Below are positions 23,573 through 32,500 of a stretch of 51,871 nt of DNA, in pieces; positions within the stretch are counted from its first letter, which is position 1, and each line of letters opens with the position of its first letter. The stretch comes from Clostridiales bacterium. Its GTDB lineage: Bacteria; Bacillota; Clostridia; Christensenellales; Pumilibacteraceae. Both the position numbers and the translations under genes were made by a program. The stretch covers positions 1 to 51,871 of the forward strand of contig SVHR01000002.1 of NCBI GenBank assembly GCA_015055705.1, read 5' to 3'. The notes under the pieces are model-generated. The model saw only the letters and a program-made list of their open reading frames with translations, did no database searches and had not been told where the DNA came from.

Positions 23573-24030
23573 ATATGAATAAAGAGAATAATAAAAGAGA
23601 AAAAAATAATCGTTTTAATGCTTTAGCCGGCATATTAATTTTAATTAACTACGCTTTGATTATAGGACTTATTCCTATAGCAAGATATTATCCGGAAATT
23701 AGTTTTATTATGAAATATGATTTGGGTTTTTGGGGCTCTTTAATCAAGCTTTTGTGTCTTGCGATCATTGTGGGATCAGAATTAGTTGTTCTTTCTGGGT
23801 TAGACTTATCAATAGAATCAAATGCATTTAGGATAAATGCCATAATAGAAATAATCGTTCGTATAATTGTAGTAATATTTCTATTCATAAATTTAGTAAT
23901 ATATTTTTCTTTTTATCGTGAAGATGGTTGTTTGGCGTTTTGTTGTGTAATGATACTTCTTCTTGGATATGTTATAGTTATGAATATACTTAACTTAATT
24001 GATTCTTTCAAACCAAAAGCAAAAAAATAA
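23569..24030 (+). CDS. Four-helix membrane protein of unknown function
   Basis: 153 residues. After a charged Asn/Lys-rich N-terminus there are about four hydrophobic segments (LAGILILINYALIIGLIPI; LIKLLCLAIIVGSELVVL; IIEIIVRIIVVIFLFINLVIYF; FCCVMILLLGYVIVMNIL) and a basic end. It is the last gene of the XRE-controlled operon, coupled to the Gly-rich lipoprotein by ATGA. It may anchor or export the two lipoproteins. No family recognised. AT-rich like its operon partners. Confidence 0.65.
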   Translation: MNMNKENNKREKNNRFNALAGILILINYALIIGLIPIARYYPEISFIMKYDLGFWGSLIKLLCLAIIVGSELVVLSGLDLSIESNAFRINAIIEIIVRIIVVIFLFINLVIYFSFYREDGCLAFCCVMILLLGYVIVMNILNLIDSFKPKAKK

Positions 24031-24062
24031 AAGGCTAAGAAAAAATACAATCACTAAATTTG

Positions 24063-24108
24063 AAATGCACCCCAAGGGTTAGATATCGACGGCGGTGCAT
24101 TTTTATTT
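24063..24108 (+). terminator. Terminator of the lipoprotein operon
   Basis: AAATGCACC (24063-24071) pairs with GGTGCATTT (24094-24102), then a T-rich tail. Confidence 0.75.
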
Positions 24109-24266
24109 ACGTTTGCTTCTGAACGAAAATCACAAAAACAGTAAAATCTTATAGTAGTAGTGAAAGATTTGCTTGACTATGGAAAAATCTTTCAGTAGAA
24201 ATGCTGAGGTACAAACAACATAAGACTTTTTGATGATGACCTTATAAAATAGAGGTAGGACAAAAG
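24109..24266. other. Gene-free stretch
   Basis: No gene seen. One stem, GAAAGATTT with AAATCTTTC, lies at about 24160-24196. Confidence 0.35.
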
Positions 24267-24307
24267 AAAGGCTCAAGGCTTTGCTAAAGCAAGACCCCGA
24301 GCCTTTT
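24267..24307 (-). terminator. Terminator of the ABC-F / KilA-N unit
   Basis: AAAGGCTC (24267-24274) pairs with GAGCCTTTT (24299-24307), with an inner GCTTT/AAAGC stem. It suits minus-strand transcripts arriving from the ABC-F gene and probably served that gene before the insertion. Confidence 0.7.
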
Positions 24308-24354
24308 GCTAAAAACAATGATACGTATATGTGTTTTTGTATAGGAGCAGAGCT

Positions 24355-24438
24355 ATTATCCCTTGACGTCGAGGATTTTGTTGCAAATTTCTGCCGCCCA
24401 GTCCTTTTCGTGACTGACAAGTAGTATTGCGCCCTTAT
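24355..24438 (-). pseudogene. Displaced original 3' end of the ABC-F gene (direct repeat copy 1)
   Basis: Positions 24360-24438 repeat 25284-25362 with a single mismatch in 79 bp. On the minus strand this copy reads KGAILLVSHEKDWAAE and then the same last residues ILDVKG, followed by TAA at 24355-24357. The ABC-F gene now ends at its other copy with TAG. The one mismatch (24371 G, 25295 A) is a silent Leu codon change (CTC/CTT). The copy next to the terminator is most simply the ancestral gene end, pushed away by the KilA-N cassette. Confidence 0.8.
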
Positions 24439-24441
24439 CAA

Positions 24442-25248
24442 TTATTTCAACAACTTTCTGCTTTCGGTTTCACTCAAAACTTTCATTTGAGAAATTGCTA
24501 TTTGATTAAGTTTTCGAAGCCTTTCGGGCTGAGATATACCATCCGAAATCAATATGGCGTTTATATTTTCCATATTGGATAGGCAAATAAGCTCATTGAT
24601 GGTGGCGTAATCACGAATATTTCCTTTTTTGTCCGGATTTATATCGCGCCATTCCTTTGCCGTCATGCCAAACAGCGCCACATTCAAAACATCTGCCTCG
24701 TTTGCATAAACGAAGCTTGTTTGCGAGGGAGTGAGCTCGGCTGGAATAAGATTTTCTTTGATGGCGTCCGTATGTATGCGATAATTGATTTTTGCAAGCT
24801 CACGTTTTGCCGACCAACCGAGTTGTTTTTGTTCCTCATCCTTTAAGCGTTGAAATTCTTTTATGAAATAGAGCTTGAATTCAACGGATATCCAACTTGC
24901 AAACTCAAAGGCAATATCCTTATGCGCGTAGGTTCCGCCGTATCGTCCCGCTTTGGAAACAATGCCGATAGCATTTGTGGCATCTACCCATTTTTTTGGC
25001 GAAAGGATAAATGCGTTCAAGCCTGCTTGTTTTCTAAACCCCTCGAATTCGAGGGGGTTAAAATTTGGATTATTCAGCGTTTCCCATATTCCCAAGAATT
25101 CAATGGTATTGCGGTTGCGCATCCAGTTGCCTATAACAGCATCAGGCTCGCTCGTTTTGTATCTTGCAATATCCGTAATGCAGATATAATCGTTTTCGTC
25201 AATGCTTTGATACTTAACGTCTATTCCTTTAACAACAAGTCCTTTCAT
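24442..25248 (-). CDS. KilA-N domain protein
   Basis: 268 residues. Residues about 5-140 match the KilA-N DNA-binding domain found in phage and large DNA virus proteins (YICITDIARYK, then WMRNRNTIEFLGIWE, AGRYGGTYAHKDIAFEFASWIS, EFKLYFIKEFQRLK). The C-terminal part (LTPSQTSFVYANEADVLNVALFGMTAKEWR) is typical of the free-standing bacterial versions; its role is unknown. ATG 25248 follows AGGAG. The gene sits between 79-bp direct repeats of the neighbouring ABC-F gene end, and its stop lies 3 nt from one of them, so it is almost certainly cargo or driver of a small mobile unit. Confidence 0.85.
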   Translation of the reverse strand: MKGLVVKGIDVKYQSIDENDYICITDIARYKTSEPDAVIGNWMRNRNTIEFLGIWETLNNPNFNPLEFEGFRKQAGLNAFILSPKKWVDATNAIGIVSKAGRYGGTYAHKDIAFEFASWISVEFKLYFIKEFQRLKDEEQKQLGWSAKRELAKINYRIHTDAIKENLIPAELTPSQTSFVYANEADVLNVALFGMTAKEWRDINPDKKGNIRDYATINELICLSNMENINAILISDGISQPERLRKLNQIAISQMKVLSETESRKLLK

Positions 25249-25279
25249 TATTTTTTCTCCTAAAATTCTCTAACACCGG

Positions 25280-26821
25280 CTACCCCTTGACGTCAAGGAT
25301 TTTGTTGCAAATTTCTGCCGCCCAGTCCTTTTCGTGACTGACAAGTAGTATTGCGCCCTTATAGGCAAGGAGTGCCTTTTTTAGGCTGTCCTTTGCGCGC
25401 ACGTCAAGGTGGTTGGTAGGCTCGTCGAGAATAAGGAGATTAGACGGCACGTTCATAAGCGCGGCAAGCTTAAGTCTTACCTGCTCGCCACCGCTAAGGG
25501 TAGATATGGGTTTTAGCGCAAGCTCGTTTTTTAGTCCCACCTTGGCAAGCAAGGCACGGATTTCCTTTTGGTTAAGGCGAGGGAACTTGTCGCTAAGGTA
25601 CTGGGCGGGGAGAAGCTCGGAGTTGTCAAACTCAAGATCCTGCTCGATGTACGCAATTTTAGCCGCGGGGTGGAATTTCGTTCCGCCGCTTATTCTTGCA
25701 ATCTTGCCTAAGATAGTTTTGATTATGGTCGTTTTGCCTATGCCGTTGGTGCCGCGCAGCCAAAGCCTTGTTTCGCTTCCCATTTCAAGCGAGATGGGAG
25801 GAAGCAGCGCAAAGTCGTAGCCGACCTCCAGCTTGTCGGTTGCAAGCAGCTCCTTTGTATGAAGCTCCACGTATGGGAAGTAAAATTCTGCGTCGTATAT
25901 GACTGTGGGCTTACGTATAACCTCTATTTTGTCAAGCATCTTTTTGCGGCTGTTTGCCATGCCTGCGGTTGCTGCGCGTGCCTTGTTGCGTTCGATATAG
26001 TCGGTCATCTTCTCGATTTCGCGCTGTTGGCGAGCATACGCTTCCTCGTACTGCTTGGCGTTTTGCTCACGCTGAACGACGAATTGCGAATAGTTGCCGC
26101 TGTACTTTTTTATTTCGCCGTTTTCGATATTGATTATATTTTTGCACACCTTGTCCAAAAAATCAATGTCGTGAGAGATTACGAGGAATGCGGATTTGGT
26201 TCCGTTAAGGAACTCGACAAGCCACTCGATATGCTCGATGTCCAAAAAGTTGGTCGGCTCGTCAAGCAGCATTATGTCCGGCTTTGTTAGTAGCAGCTTT
26301 GTAAGCATAAGCTTTGCTCTGCCGCCGCCCGACAGCGTGCCGATAGGGGTGTCGTAGCCAAAGGCGGATACGCCGAGTCCTCCTGCAACCTTTTTGATTG
26401 TTGCGTCAATTTCAAAAAAGCCGCGGCTTGTAAGCGTGTCGAGAATATTGTTCGCTTTTGTAATCAGCTTGTCAAGCTCGCCCTCGTCGGCGTCGCCCAT
26501 CTGAGCGTAAAAGCCCTCCATCTTCTCGTTAAGCGCATATAGGTCGGCAAACGAGGTGCGAAGATACTCCATTACGGTAAGGCTTCGGTCGATGTCGGCG
26601 TGCTGGTCGAGGTAGCCGCGCGTAAGGCCGTTAAGCCACTTAACCTCGCCCTCGTCCTGAAGCACCTCGCCCGACAAAATCTTGATAAATGTCGACTTGC
26701 CTGCACCGTTAAGGCCTACGATTCCCGAGTGCTCTCCGCCCGAAACGCTAAGGCTGGCTTTAGAAAACAGCGTTTTGCTGTCGTAAACGTGTGATAAATC
26801 TTTAATTTCAAGTATGCTCAT
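25280..26821 (-). CDS. ABC-F family ATPase (translation factor type)
   Basis: 513 residues with two ATP-binding cassettes and no membrane segments. Cassette 1 has Walker A GLNGAGKST, signature LSGGGRAKL and Walker B IMLLDEPTNFLD; the linker is charged (EEAYARQQREIEKMTDYIERNKARA). Cassette 2 has GTNGIGKTT, LSGGEQVRL, LLILDEPTNHLD and the H-loop VSHEKD. ABC-F proteins act on ribosomes, and some protect against antibiotics. The final 26 residues are encoded by a sequence duplicated beyond the KilA-N gene, so the tail was replaced yet kept identical. The ATG lies 6 nt after the -10 box with no Shine-Dalgarno. Confidence 0.92.
   Translation of the reverse strand: MSILEIKDLSHVYDSKTLFSKASLSVSGGEHSGIVGLNGAGKSTFIKILSGEVLQDEGEVKWLNGLTRGYLDQHADIDRSLTVMEYLRTSFADLYALNEKMEGFYAQMGDADEGELDKLITKANNILDTLTSRGFFEIDATIKKVAGGLGVSAFGYDTPIGTLSGGGRAKLMLTKLLLTKPDIMLLDEPTNFLDIEHIEWLVEFLNGTKSAFLVISHDIDFLDKVCKNIINIENGEIKKYSGNYSQFVVQREQNAKQYEEAYARQQREIEKMTDYIERNKARAATAGMANSRKKMLDKIEVIRKPTVIYDAEFYFPYVELHTKELLATDKLEVGYDFALLPPISLEMGSETRLWLRGTNGIGKTTIIKTILGKIARISGGTKFHPAAKIAYIEQDLEFDNSELLPAQYLSDKFPRLNQKEIRALLAKVGLKNELALKPISTLSGGEQVRLKLAALMNVPSNLLILDEPTNHLDVRAKDSLKKALLAYKGAILLVSHEKDWAAEICNKILDVKG
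25284..25362 (-). repeat. Direct repeat copy 2: current 3' end of the ABC-F gene
   Basis: 79 bp identical to 24360-24438 except one silent base. It encodes the last residues of the ABC-F protein and differs in what follows (GGG TAG here, GGA TAA in copy 1). Confidence 0.9.
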
Positions 26822-26827
26822 AATAAG

Positions 26828-26856
26828 ATAATAGCATATTTTATGCTAAAAGGCAA
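26828..26856 (-). promoter_or_regulatory. ABC-F promoter, leaderless geometry, palindrome in spacer
   Basis: Minus strand: TTGCCT (26856-26851), 17-bp spacer, TATTAT (26833-26828), 6 nt, ATG 26821. The palindrome TAGCATATTTTATGCTA (26832-26848) fills the spacer. Its TAGCATA half-site resembles the operators at 21322-21398. Confidence 0.7.
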
Positions 26857-26876
26857 CTTATATTTGGCCTCGCCGC

Positions 26877-26905
26877 TTGTTTTTGGGTTAGTTATATGGT
26901 ATAAT
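26877..26905 (+). promoter_or_regulatory. Promoter of the PflX-like gene, leaderless geometry
   Basis: TTGTTT (26877-26882), 17-bp spacer, TATAAT (26900-26905), then 7 nt and ATG 26913. No ribosome-binding site is possible if transcription starts 7 nt after the -10. Confidence 0.75.
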
Positions 26906-26912
26906 TAAGGCG

Positions 26913-27746
26913 ATGGAATGCAACAGATGTCCTCGCCGCTGTAAAACGCAAGCAAACGGCTTGTGCGGCGTGAATGGAATTAAGGTGGCAAAGATTATGC
27001 CGCATTACTACGAGGAGCCTTGTATCAGCGGCAAAAACGGAAGCGGCGCGATATTCTTTTCGGGCTGTAATCTTAGATGCTGCTTTTGTCAAAATCGACC
27101 CATCAGCCACGGGCTAAAGGGCGAGTATTACACCGAGGAGCGTCTTGCCGCCGAGATTTTGTCGCTTCAGGAAAGCGGCGTGCATAATATTAACCTCGTT
27201 ACGCCCTCGCATATCGTGCCGTGGCTTGCCGGCGTTTTACGCGCGGTAAAGCCTCAGCTTCATATTCCCGTGGTGTACAACAGTAGCGGCTACGAGGGGG
27301 ATATCACCATATTAGACGGGTTGGTGGACGTGTACTTGCCCGACTTTAAGTATATGGATAGCGCGCTTGCGGCAAGGTATTCGTCAGCCCCCGACTATCC
27401 CGAGGTTGCAAAAGGAGCGATAAAGGAAATGCTCAGACAGGTTGGCGAGGTGGTGGTCGAGGACGAACTTATCAAAAAAGGCGTTATTATCCGTCACCTA
27501 GTTTTGCCCGGACACAGAAAAGACAGCATAGCCATTATGGAGTATATAGCACAGAATTTCCCTGAGGCTTACGTCAGCATAATGAGTCAGTACACGCCTG
27601 AGTTCAATGTTGGGCACATCGAGCTTGACCGCAAGGTGACGAGCTTTGAGTACAATAGCGTGGTAGAGGTAGCGTTGAGGCTTGGAATAAAGGGATTTAT
27701 GCAAGAGCGAACTGCCGCAGATACGGTTTATACGCCGCAGTTTTAA
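26913..27746 (+). CDS. Radical SAM protein, PflX/COG1313 type
   Basis: 277 residues. N-terminal cysteine cluster CNRCPRRC...GLCG, then the radical-SAM motif CNLRCCFC (Fe-S cluster and SAM). Related to pyruvate formate-lyase activating enzymes, but of the uncharacterised COG1313 branch, so a glycyl-radical partner is only a guess; no such enzyme is adjacent. The start matches the family's usual N-terminus, with the cysteines beginning at residue 3, which supports the leaderless start. Confidence 0.85.
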   Translation: MECNRCPRRCKTQANGLCGVNGIKVAKIMPHYYEEPCISGKNGSGAIFFSGCNLRCCFCQNRPISHGLKGEYYTEERLAAEILSLQESGVHNINLVTPSHIVPWLAGVLRAVKPQLHIPVVYNSSGYEGDITILDGLVDVYLPDFKYMDSALAARYSSAPDYPEVAKGAIKEMLRQVGEVVVEDELIKKGVIIRHLVLPGHRKDSIAIMEYIAQNFPEAYVSIMSQYTPEFNVGHIELDRKVTSFEYNSVVEVALRLGIKGFMQERTAADTVYTPQF

Positions 27747-27872
27747 TTAGGGCGTGTAGCAAAATCGGATAGGCGTAATACTGTTTTTTGTGCAAAATGA
27801 TAAATATAACATAGCCGCAGACGGTGACGACCTTTTACTTCAAAAATTTTACAAATATTTTTCAAAAACCTA

Positions 27873-27901
27873 TTGCATTTAATCGATTTGTATGATATAA
27901 T
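27873..27901 (+). promoter_or_regulatory. Promoter of the small membrane protein gene
   Basis: TTGCAT (27873-27878), 17-bp spacer, TATAAT (27896-27901). GGGAGGG at 27920-27926 is the ribosome-binding site. Confidence 0.8.
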
Positions 27902-27932
27902 ATTCTTACAAAAAATTATGGGAGGGCAATTT

Positions 27933-28163
27933 ATGTCTATCGTTAAAAGCTTTAACAATTTGCCGAGACTCGTTCAGATTCTTCTTCTTTTGATTCCCGG
28001 CGTAAACTGGATTACCGAGCTTGCTGTACGTATTTCGGCAGCGTTCCACGGCAAGGCACTGGCACAAATCATTATGCTTATTATCTGCATTCCGTTCGGC
28101 GCAATTATGGGTTGGCTTGACCTTTTCTCGGTAATTTTCCGCGGAAAGTTTATTTTGACCTAA
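27933..28163 (+). CDS. Small hydrophobic membrane protein
   Basis: 76 residues, starting at ATG 27933 just after GGGAGGGCAATTT. Two hydrophobic stretches are visible (LVQILLLLIPGVNWITELAV and IIMLIICIPFGAIMGWLDLF) with an amphipathic link. It has its own promoter and terminator, so it is an independent unit. Codon use is like the housekeeping genes. I do not recognise the family; it is not an obvious toxin or Pmp3-type peptide. Confidence 0.7.
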   Translation: MSIVKSFNNLPRLVQILLLLIPGVNWITELAVRISAAFHGKALAQIIMLIICIPFGAIMGWLDLFSVIFRGKFILT

Positions 28164-28185
28164 TACAGGTATTAGACAAAAAAGG

Positions 28186-28212
28186 CAGGCTCATGCAGGA
28201 GCCTGTTTTTTT
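28186..28212 (+). terminator. Terminator of the small membrane protein gene
   Basis: CAGGCTC (28186-28192) pairs with GAGCCTG (28199-28205), followed by T7. Confidence 0.9.
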
Positions 28213-28237
28213 GTGCAAATAATTTACCGTCAGTTAT

Positions 28238-28266
28238 TTGACAAAAGGATTTTTAGTATATATAAT
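28238..28266 (+). promoter_or_regulatory. Promoter of the Na+/Ca2+ exchanger gene
   Basis: TTGACA (28238-28243), 17-bp spacer, TATAAT (28261-28266): full consensus. Confidence 0.9.
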
Positions 28267-28297
28267 TTATTAGTAGAGAAATTTTGCGGAGAGGATT

Positions 28298-29323
28298 ATG
28301 TATAATTCTGTAATGTTATTCGTGTTCGGTCTGCTGCTTCTTATTAAGGGTGGAGACTGGTTTGTGGACAGTGCAACGGGCATCGCTAAGCGATTCCATA
28401 TCCCCGAGCTGATTATCGGCGCTACGGTCGTTTCTATAGGAACGACGCTTCCCGAGGTCATGGTGTCGGCGATGGACGCTGTTGGCGGCGATGGCGGAAC
28501 GGCTTACGGCAACGCTATCGGCTCGATTATTTGTAATACTGCGCTTATTGCGGCAATTACCATTGCCGTTAGACCTGCTAAGGTTGACAGAAAAACCTTT
28601 ATTATGCCTGTGCTTTTCTTCTTTGGCGCGGCGGTAATTTATCTTATTGCAGCCTACTTCCTCGGTGAGTTTTCGAGAGTGCTTGGTATAATTCTTCTCG
28701 CTGTGTTTGTTGTGTACATGGTGCTTACCGTAATTAAGGGCATTAAGGCAGACAAGCACGGCGAAGGTCACGACGAGCTTGACCAAATGGGTCTTGAAAC
28801 GCCCGAGGAGGAAGCGGCAGATGCGGCTATGACGCCCAAGCAAAAGCGCATGGATATGATTAAGGATATCGTGCTTTTGGTGGTGGGCGCGGCGGTTATA
28901 GCGTTGGGTGCCGACCTTTTGGTTGACAACGGTATTATTATTGCTGAGGCGCTTGGCGTTCCTTCGGCTGTAATCGGACTTACCTTTATTGCTATAGGAA
29001 CAAGTCTTCCCGAGCTTGTAACCGCAATAAATTCGCTTGTTAAGGGTCACGGTGCGCTGTCGCTCGGCAATATTATCGGCGCAAATCTCTTTAACCTCGT
29101 GCTCGTAAGCGGCGTGGCAATCACGCTTTCGCCGTTTGCGATTCCTTCCGAGAATATGCTCTTTGGCGTGGCGTCCTCGCTTGTGATAGATTTGCCTATT
29201 ATGCTTGGCGCGATGCTACTTCTTACCGTACCCGCGCTTGTTACGGGTAAAATAAAAAGATGGCAGGGTATAGCATTACTTGGCGTTTACGTGGCATTCT
29301 TCGCTTTGCAGTTTATAATTTAG
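28298..29323 (+). CDS. Calcium/sodium antiporter (CaCA family)
   Basis: 341 residues, about ten membrane helices in two inverted halves. Each half has the alpha-repeat of the family: GATVVSIGTTLPEVMVSAM and GLTFIAIGTSLPELVTAI, with the Glu residues that bind the ion. A charged cytoplasmic loop (about 155-190, many Asp/Glu/Lys) joins the halves. Similar to E. coli YrbG. GGAGAGG precedes the ATG. Single-gene unit. Ca2+ export driven by Na+ is the family's role; the exact ion here is inferred. Confidence 0.92.
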   Translation: MYNSVMLFVFGLLLLIKGGDWFVDSATGIAKRFHIPELIIGATVVSIGTTLPEVMVSAMDAVGGDGGTAYGNAIGSIICNTALIAAITIAVRPAKVDRKTFIMPVLFFFGAAVIYLIAAYFLGEFSRVLGIILLAVFVVYMVLTVIKGIKADKHGEGHDELDQMGLETPEEEAADAAMTPKQKRMDMIKDIVLLVVGAAVIALGADLLVDNGIIIAEALGVPSAVIGLTFIAIGTSLPELVTAINSLVKGHGALSLGNIIGANLFNLVLVSGVAITLSPFAIPSENMLFGVASSLVIDLPIMLGAMLLLTVPALVTGKIKRWQGIALLGVYVAFFALQFII

Positions 29324-29368
29324 ATAAGGCTTTGTTGCAATAATTAAGTCTAAGGTTAAAAACACAAA

Positions 29369-29408
29369 AGGCAGTCGTGCAGGCAAAAACCGTGCGTCTG
29401 CTTTTTTA
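29369..29408 (+). terminator. Terminator of the antiporter gene
   Basis: An imperfect GCAG-CG stem (29371-29380 with 29392-29401) followed by a T6-7 run. Confidence 0.75.
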
Positions 29409-29450
29409 TTAGTTGCGGCAATAAAAATTTGTAGGATTTTGTTTTTTGTG

Positions 29451-29479
29451 TTGTGTTTTTTGGCAAGATGTGTTATAAT
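29451..29479 (+). promoter_or_regulatory. Promoter of the SNF2 helicase gene
   Basis: TTGTGT (29451-29456), 17-bp spacer, TATAAT (29474-29479); AGGAGAG follows as ribosome-binding site before ATG 29505. Confidence 0.75.
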
Positions 29480-29504
29480 GGTCTTTCTAGGATAGGAGAG
29501 CAGT

Positions 29505-32500
29505 ATGCCCGATTTTGAATCACTTTACAGCGAAAGTCAAGCCAACGCCTTTACTTCGGCAAAAAAAAGGTTCTACGACAACAAGGTTTTTGACCTTACC
29601 GAGAGTCAAGAGGATGGCAAGACTATAATAAAAGGAACCGTGCGCGGTCATCGAGATTACGCCACCACCATTGTTTTTGACGAGCAAGGTGGATTATATG
29701 ATTATTCTTGCGACTGCGTGGGCTTTAACCTTAGTGACGGTCCGTGCAAGCACATTATTGCCACGGCACTTACGTACGAGGAGAAAAACCCCGATACCTC
29801 GGCGGCGGCGATAAAGTACGTTTCGGACAGTGCGGTTACGGGACTTATTGGCGCGTATTCGGCTATGCGTAGGGGCAAAATTCTGCGCGAGGACCCGCCC
29901 GTAAGGCTTGTTCCCGTGCTTAGCCTTGGCGGCGACGATTCGATAGGGCTAAGATTTTCTATTGGAAAAAAGCGTATGTACAAGGTGCAAAATATCGAAA
30001 GCTTTGCATCTTACTTAGAGCATAAGCAATATCATCGCTACGGTGCGGCACTGGCGTTTGAGCACGCCGTGTACAATTTTGACGAAAAAAGCATACCCCT
30101 TGTTTCGTTTTTGGCGCGTACGGTGCGCGAAAATTTAAGCAGGGGAGCTGTGATCAAGGATAGGCTTATGCTGTCGCCGTCCGATTTTGACGATTTTATA
30201 GACAGCTATATCGACCTTATCGAGGTAGAGGAGGGCGGCGCCAGCGAGGGCGTAAGACAAATCGTTCGTACCCCTGACAGCCTTAAGGCGCAGATACGCG
30301 TGGACGAATGCGAGGGCGGCTTCGAGGTGCAATCCAACATTGACACCTTTAAGCTGCTTGCCGGCAAAAGATATGATTATATTATGACGGCGGGTCGCAT
30401 TTATAGGGTAACAAGCGAGTTTTTGGACGGAACGTACAAGCTTCTCGGTGCGCTGTCCGCGCGGCCCAAGCTTTTTGTGGCAGAGGCGGACATCGGTAGA
30501 TTTTATAACAACGTGCTGTGCGAGGCGGCAAGGTTTTTGGACGTCAAAAGCGATCTTGACCTAACCGTTTTTGCCGTGCCCGAGCTGACGGCTTCGCTAT
30601 ATCTCGACCGTGACGGCGGCGTTGTTGAGGGTAGATTGGAGTGCAAGTACGGTGAAACGGAGGTGGATATATTCTCGCAGTCTGCGCTTGACCGTGACTA
30701 CGAGGCGGAAAACGCGCTTAAGGACGTGCTGACTAAGTACTTTCCGTACTTTCCACACCTTATTTTGGAGAGTGACGACGACGTTTACAAGCTTCTTACC
30801 GAGGGGCTTCGCAGTATACGTAGGCTATGCGCCGTCTATATGACAGCCGAATTGCAAAAGGTGACCATTCGCAGGCCGCCCGGAGTAAAGGTGGGCGTAA
30901 AGCTTAGCGGCGATCTTATAGACATCGACCTATCGGACGATGATTTTACGCACGAGGAGCTGCTTAAAATTATCAGCGCCGCTCAAAACAAGAAATATGT
31001 TCGACTGGGCAATGATTTTGTGGACATAGATGACCCCGGACTAAGGGCGCTTGCCGAGGTGTTGACGCTTTCGCCCACGCTTAGCATGCCGTCGTACTAC
31101 GCGCCGCACGTTACCCAAAAGCTTGGCGAGTTTTACGACGTAAGCGGTGAGGCAGGTCAAATCGTCGACAGCGGAATAGAGGTTCCCGACTGCCTAAGGG
31201 GCGTGCTTCGTCCGTATCAGGAAAGCGGCCTAAAATGGCTTGGCGACCTTAAGGCAAGCGGCTATGGGGGCATTCTTGCCGACGACATGGGTCTTGGCAA
31301 AAGCCTGCAAATCATATCGCTTATACTTGCAAGCCGCCTAAAAACGATTATCGTTTGTCCCACCACGCTTATATTAAACTGGGAGAGTGAGTTCAAAAAG
31401 TTCGCACCGTTCCTTAAGGTGCTGTGCGTAATGGGCTCTGCAGGCGAGCGTGCCGCGCTTGCCGCAAGGGCGGACGAGTACGACGTGGTTATCACCTCGT
31501 ACGAGCTTATTCGCCGCGATATCGAGCTTTATACTATGGAGTTCGACCTCGCGGTGGTGGACGAGGCGCAGTTTATCAAAAACCCCGAAACCAAAAATTC
31601 GCGTGCGGTAAAATCGCTAAAAAGCAAGCACCGCTTTGCGCTTACAGGAACGCCAATCGAAAACAGTCTGTCCGAGCTGTGGTCGATTTTCGACTTTATT
31701 ATGCCGGGATATTTGCTTTCGTACGCACAGTTTAAGGAGACTTACGAAATCAAAATCGTTGGCGGTGACGTCAAGGCGGCGGAGGAGCTAAGAAAGCTGG
31801 TTATGCCGTTTATCTTAAGGCGTCTTAAGTCGGACGTGCTAAAGGAGCTTCCGCCCAAAATCGAAACGGACATCGTTTGTCCCCTTGGTGCAGAGCAAGA
31901 GGAATACTACAAGGCGTACCTTTCGCTTATTCGCAAAAGCCTGCTTAGCGACCCTGCAATCAACAAGATTACCGTGCTTACTATGCTTACCAAGCTTCGC
32001 CGAATTTGCTGTGACCCCTCGCTTGAGGACTCCGCCTACAAGGGCAACTCGGCAAAGCTCGAGGCGTGTATGCAGCTTGTGGATTCGGCAATCAAGGGCG
32101 GTCACAAGATTTTGATATTCTCGCAGTTTACGTCCATGCTGGAGATTATTCGTGCACAGCTTCTCAGTCGCGGCATAACAAACTACGTGCTTACGGGCGA
32201 AACGCCCAAAAGCGAGCGCATCAAGTTTGTAAACCGCTTTAATAAGGACGAAACGCAGGTCTTTTTGATTTCGCTCCGTGCGGGTGGAACGGGTCTTAAC
32301 CTTACCGGTGCGGACGTAGTAATTCACTATGACCCGTGGTGGAACATTTCGGTTATGAACCAAGCCACCGACCGTGCGTACCGTATAGGTCAGCAAAGGT
32401 CTGTGCAGGTTTATTCGTTGCTTCTAAGCGGCACGCTGGAGCAAAAGATTGTCGAGCTTCAAAAGCGCAAGGCTAGACTCTCGGGACTGCTTGAGGGCAA

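Larger units (their letters stand above)
24439..25362 (-). mobile_element. KilA-N cassette inserted at the 3' end of an ABC-F gene
   Basis: 924 bp lying between ABC-F codons and their displaced copy. In minus-strand order it holds a 79-bp substitute for the ABC-F 3' end (25362-25284), 35 nt with the ribosome-binding site, the KilA-N gene, and 3 nt before copy 1. No transposase, integrase or terminal inverted repeat is seen. By layout it resembles elements that target a coding 3' end and restore it. Confidence 0.7.

Noticed and set aside
24130-24441. Minus-strand open frame across the displaced ABC-F end
   Set aside because: It reads the ABC-F tail in the wrong frame and continues through a terminator hairpin.
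24439-25362. Insertion sequence
   Set aside because: No transposase, no terminal inverted repeats, and the flanking duplication is 79 bp of coding sequence, far longer than a usual target duplication.
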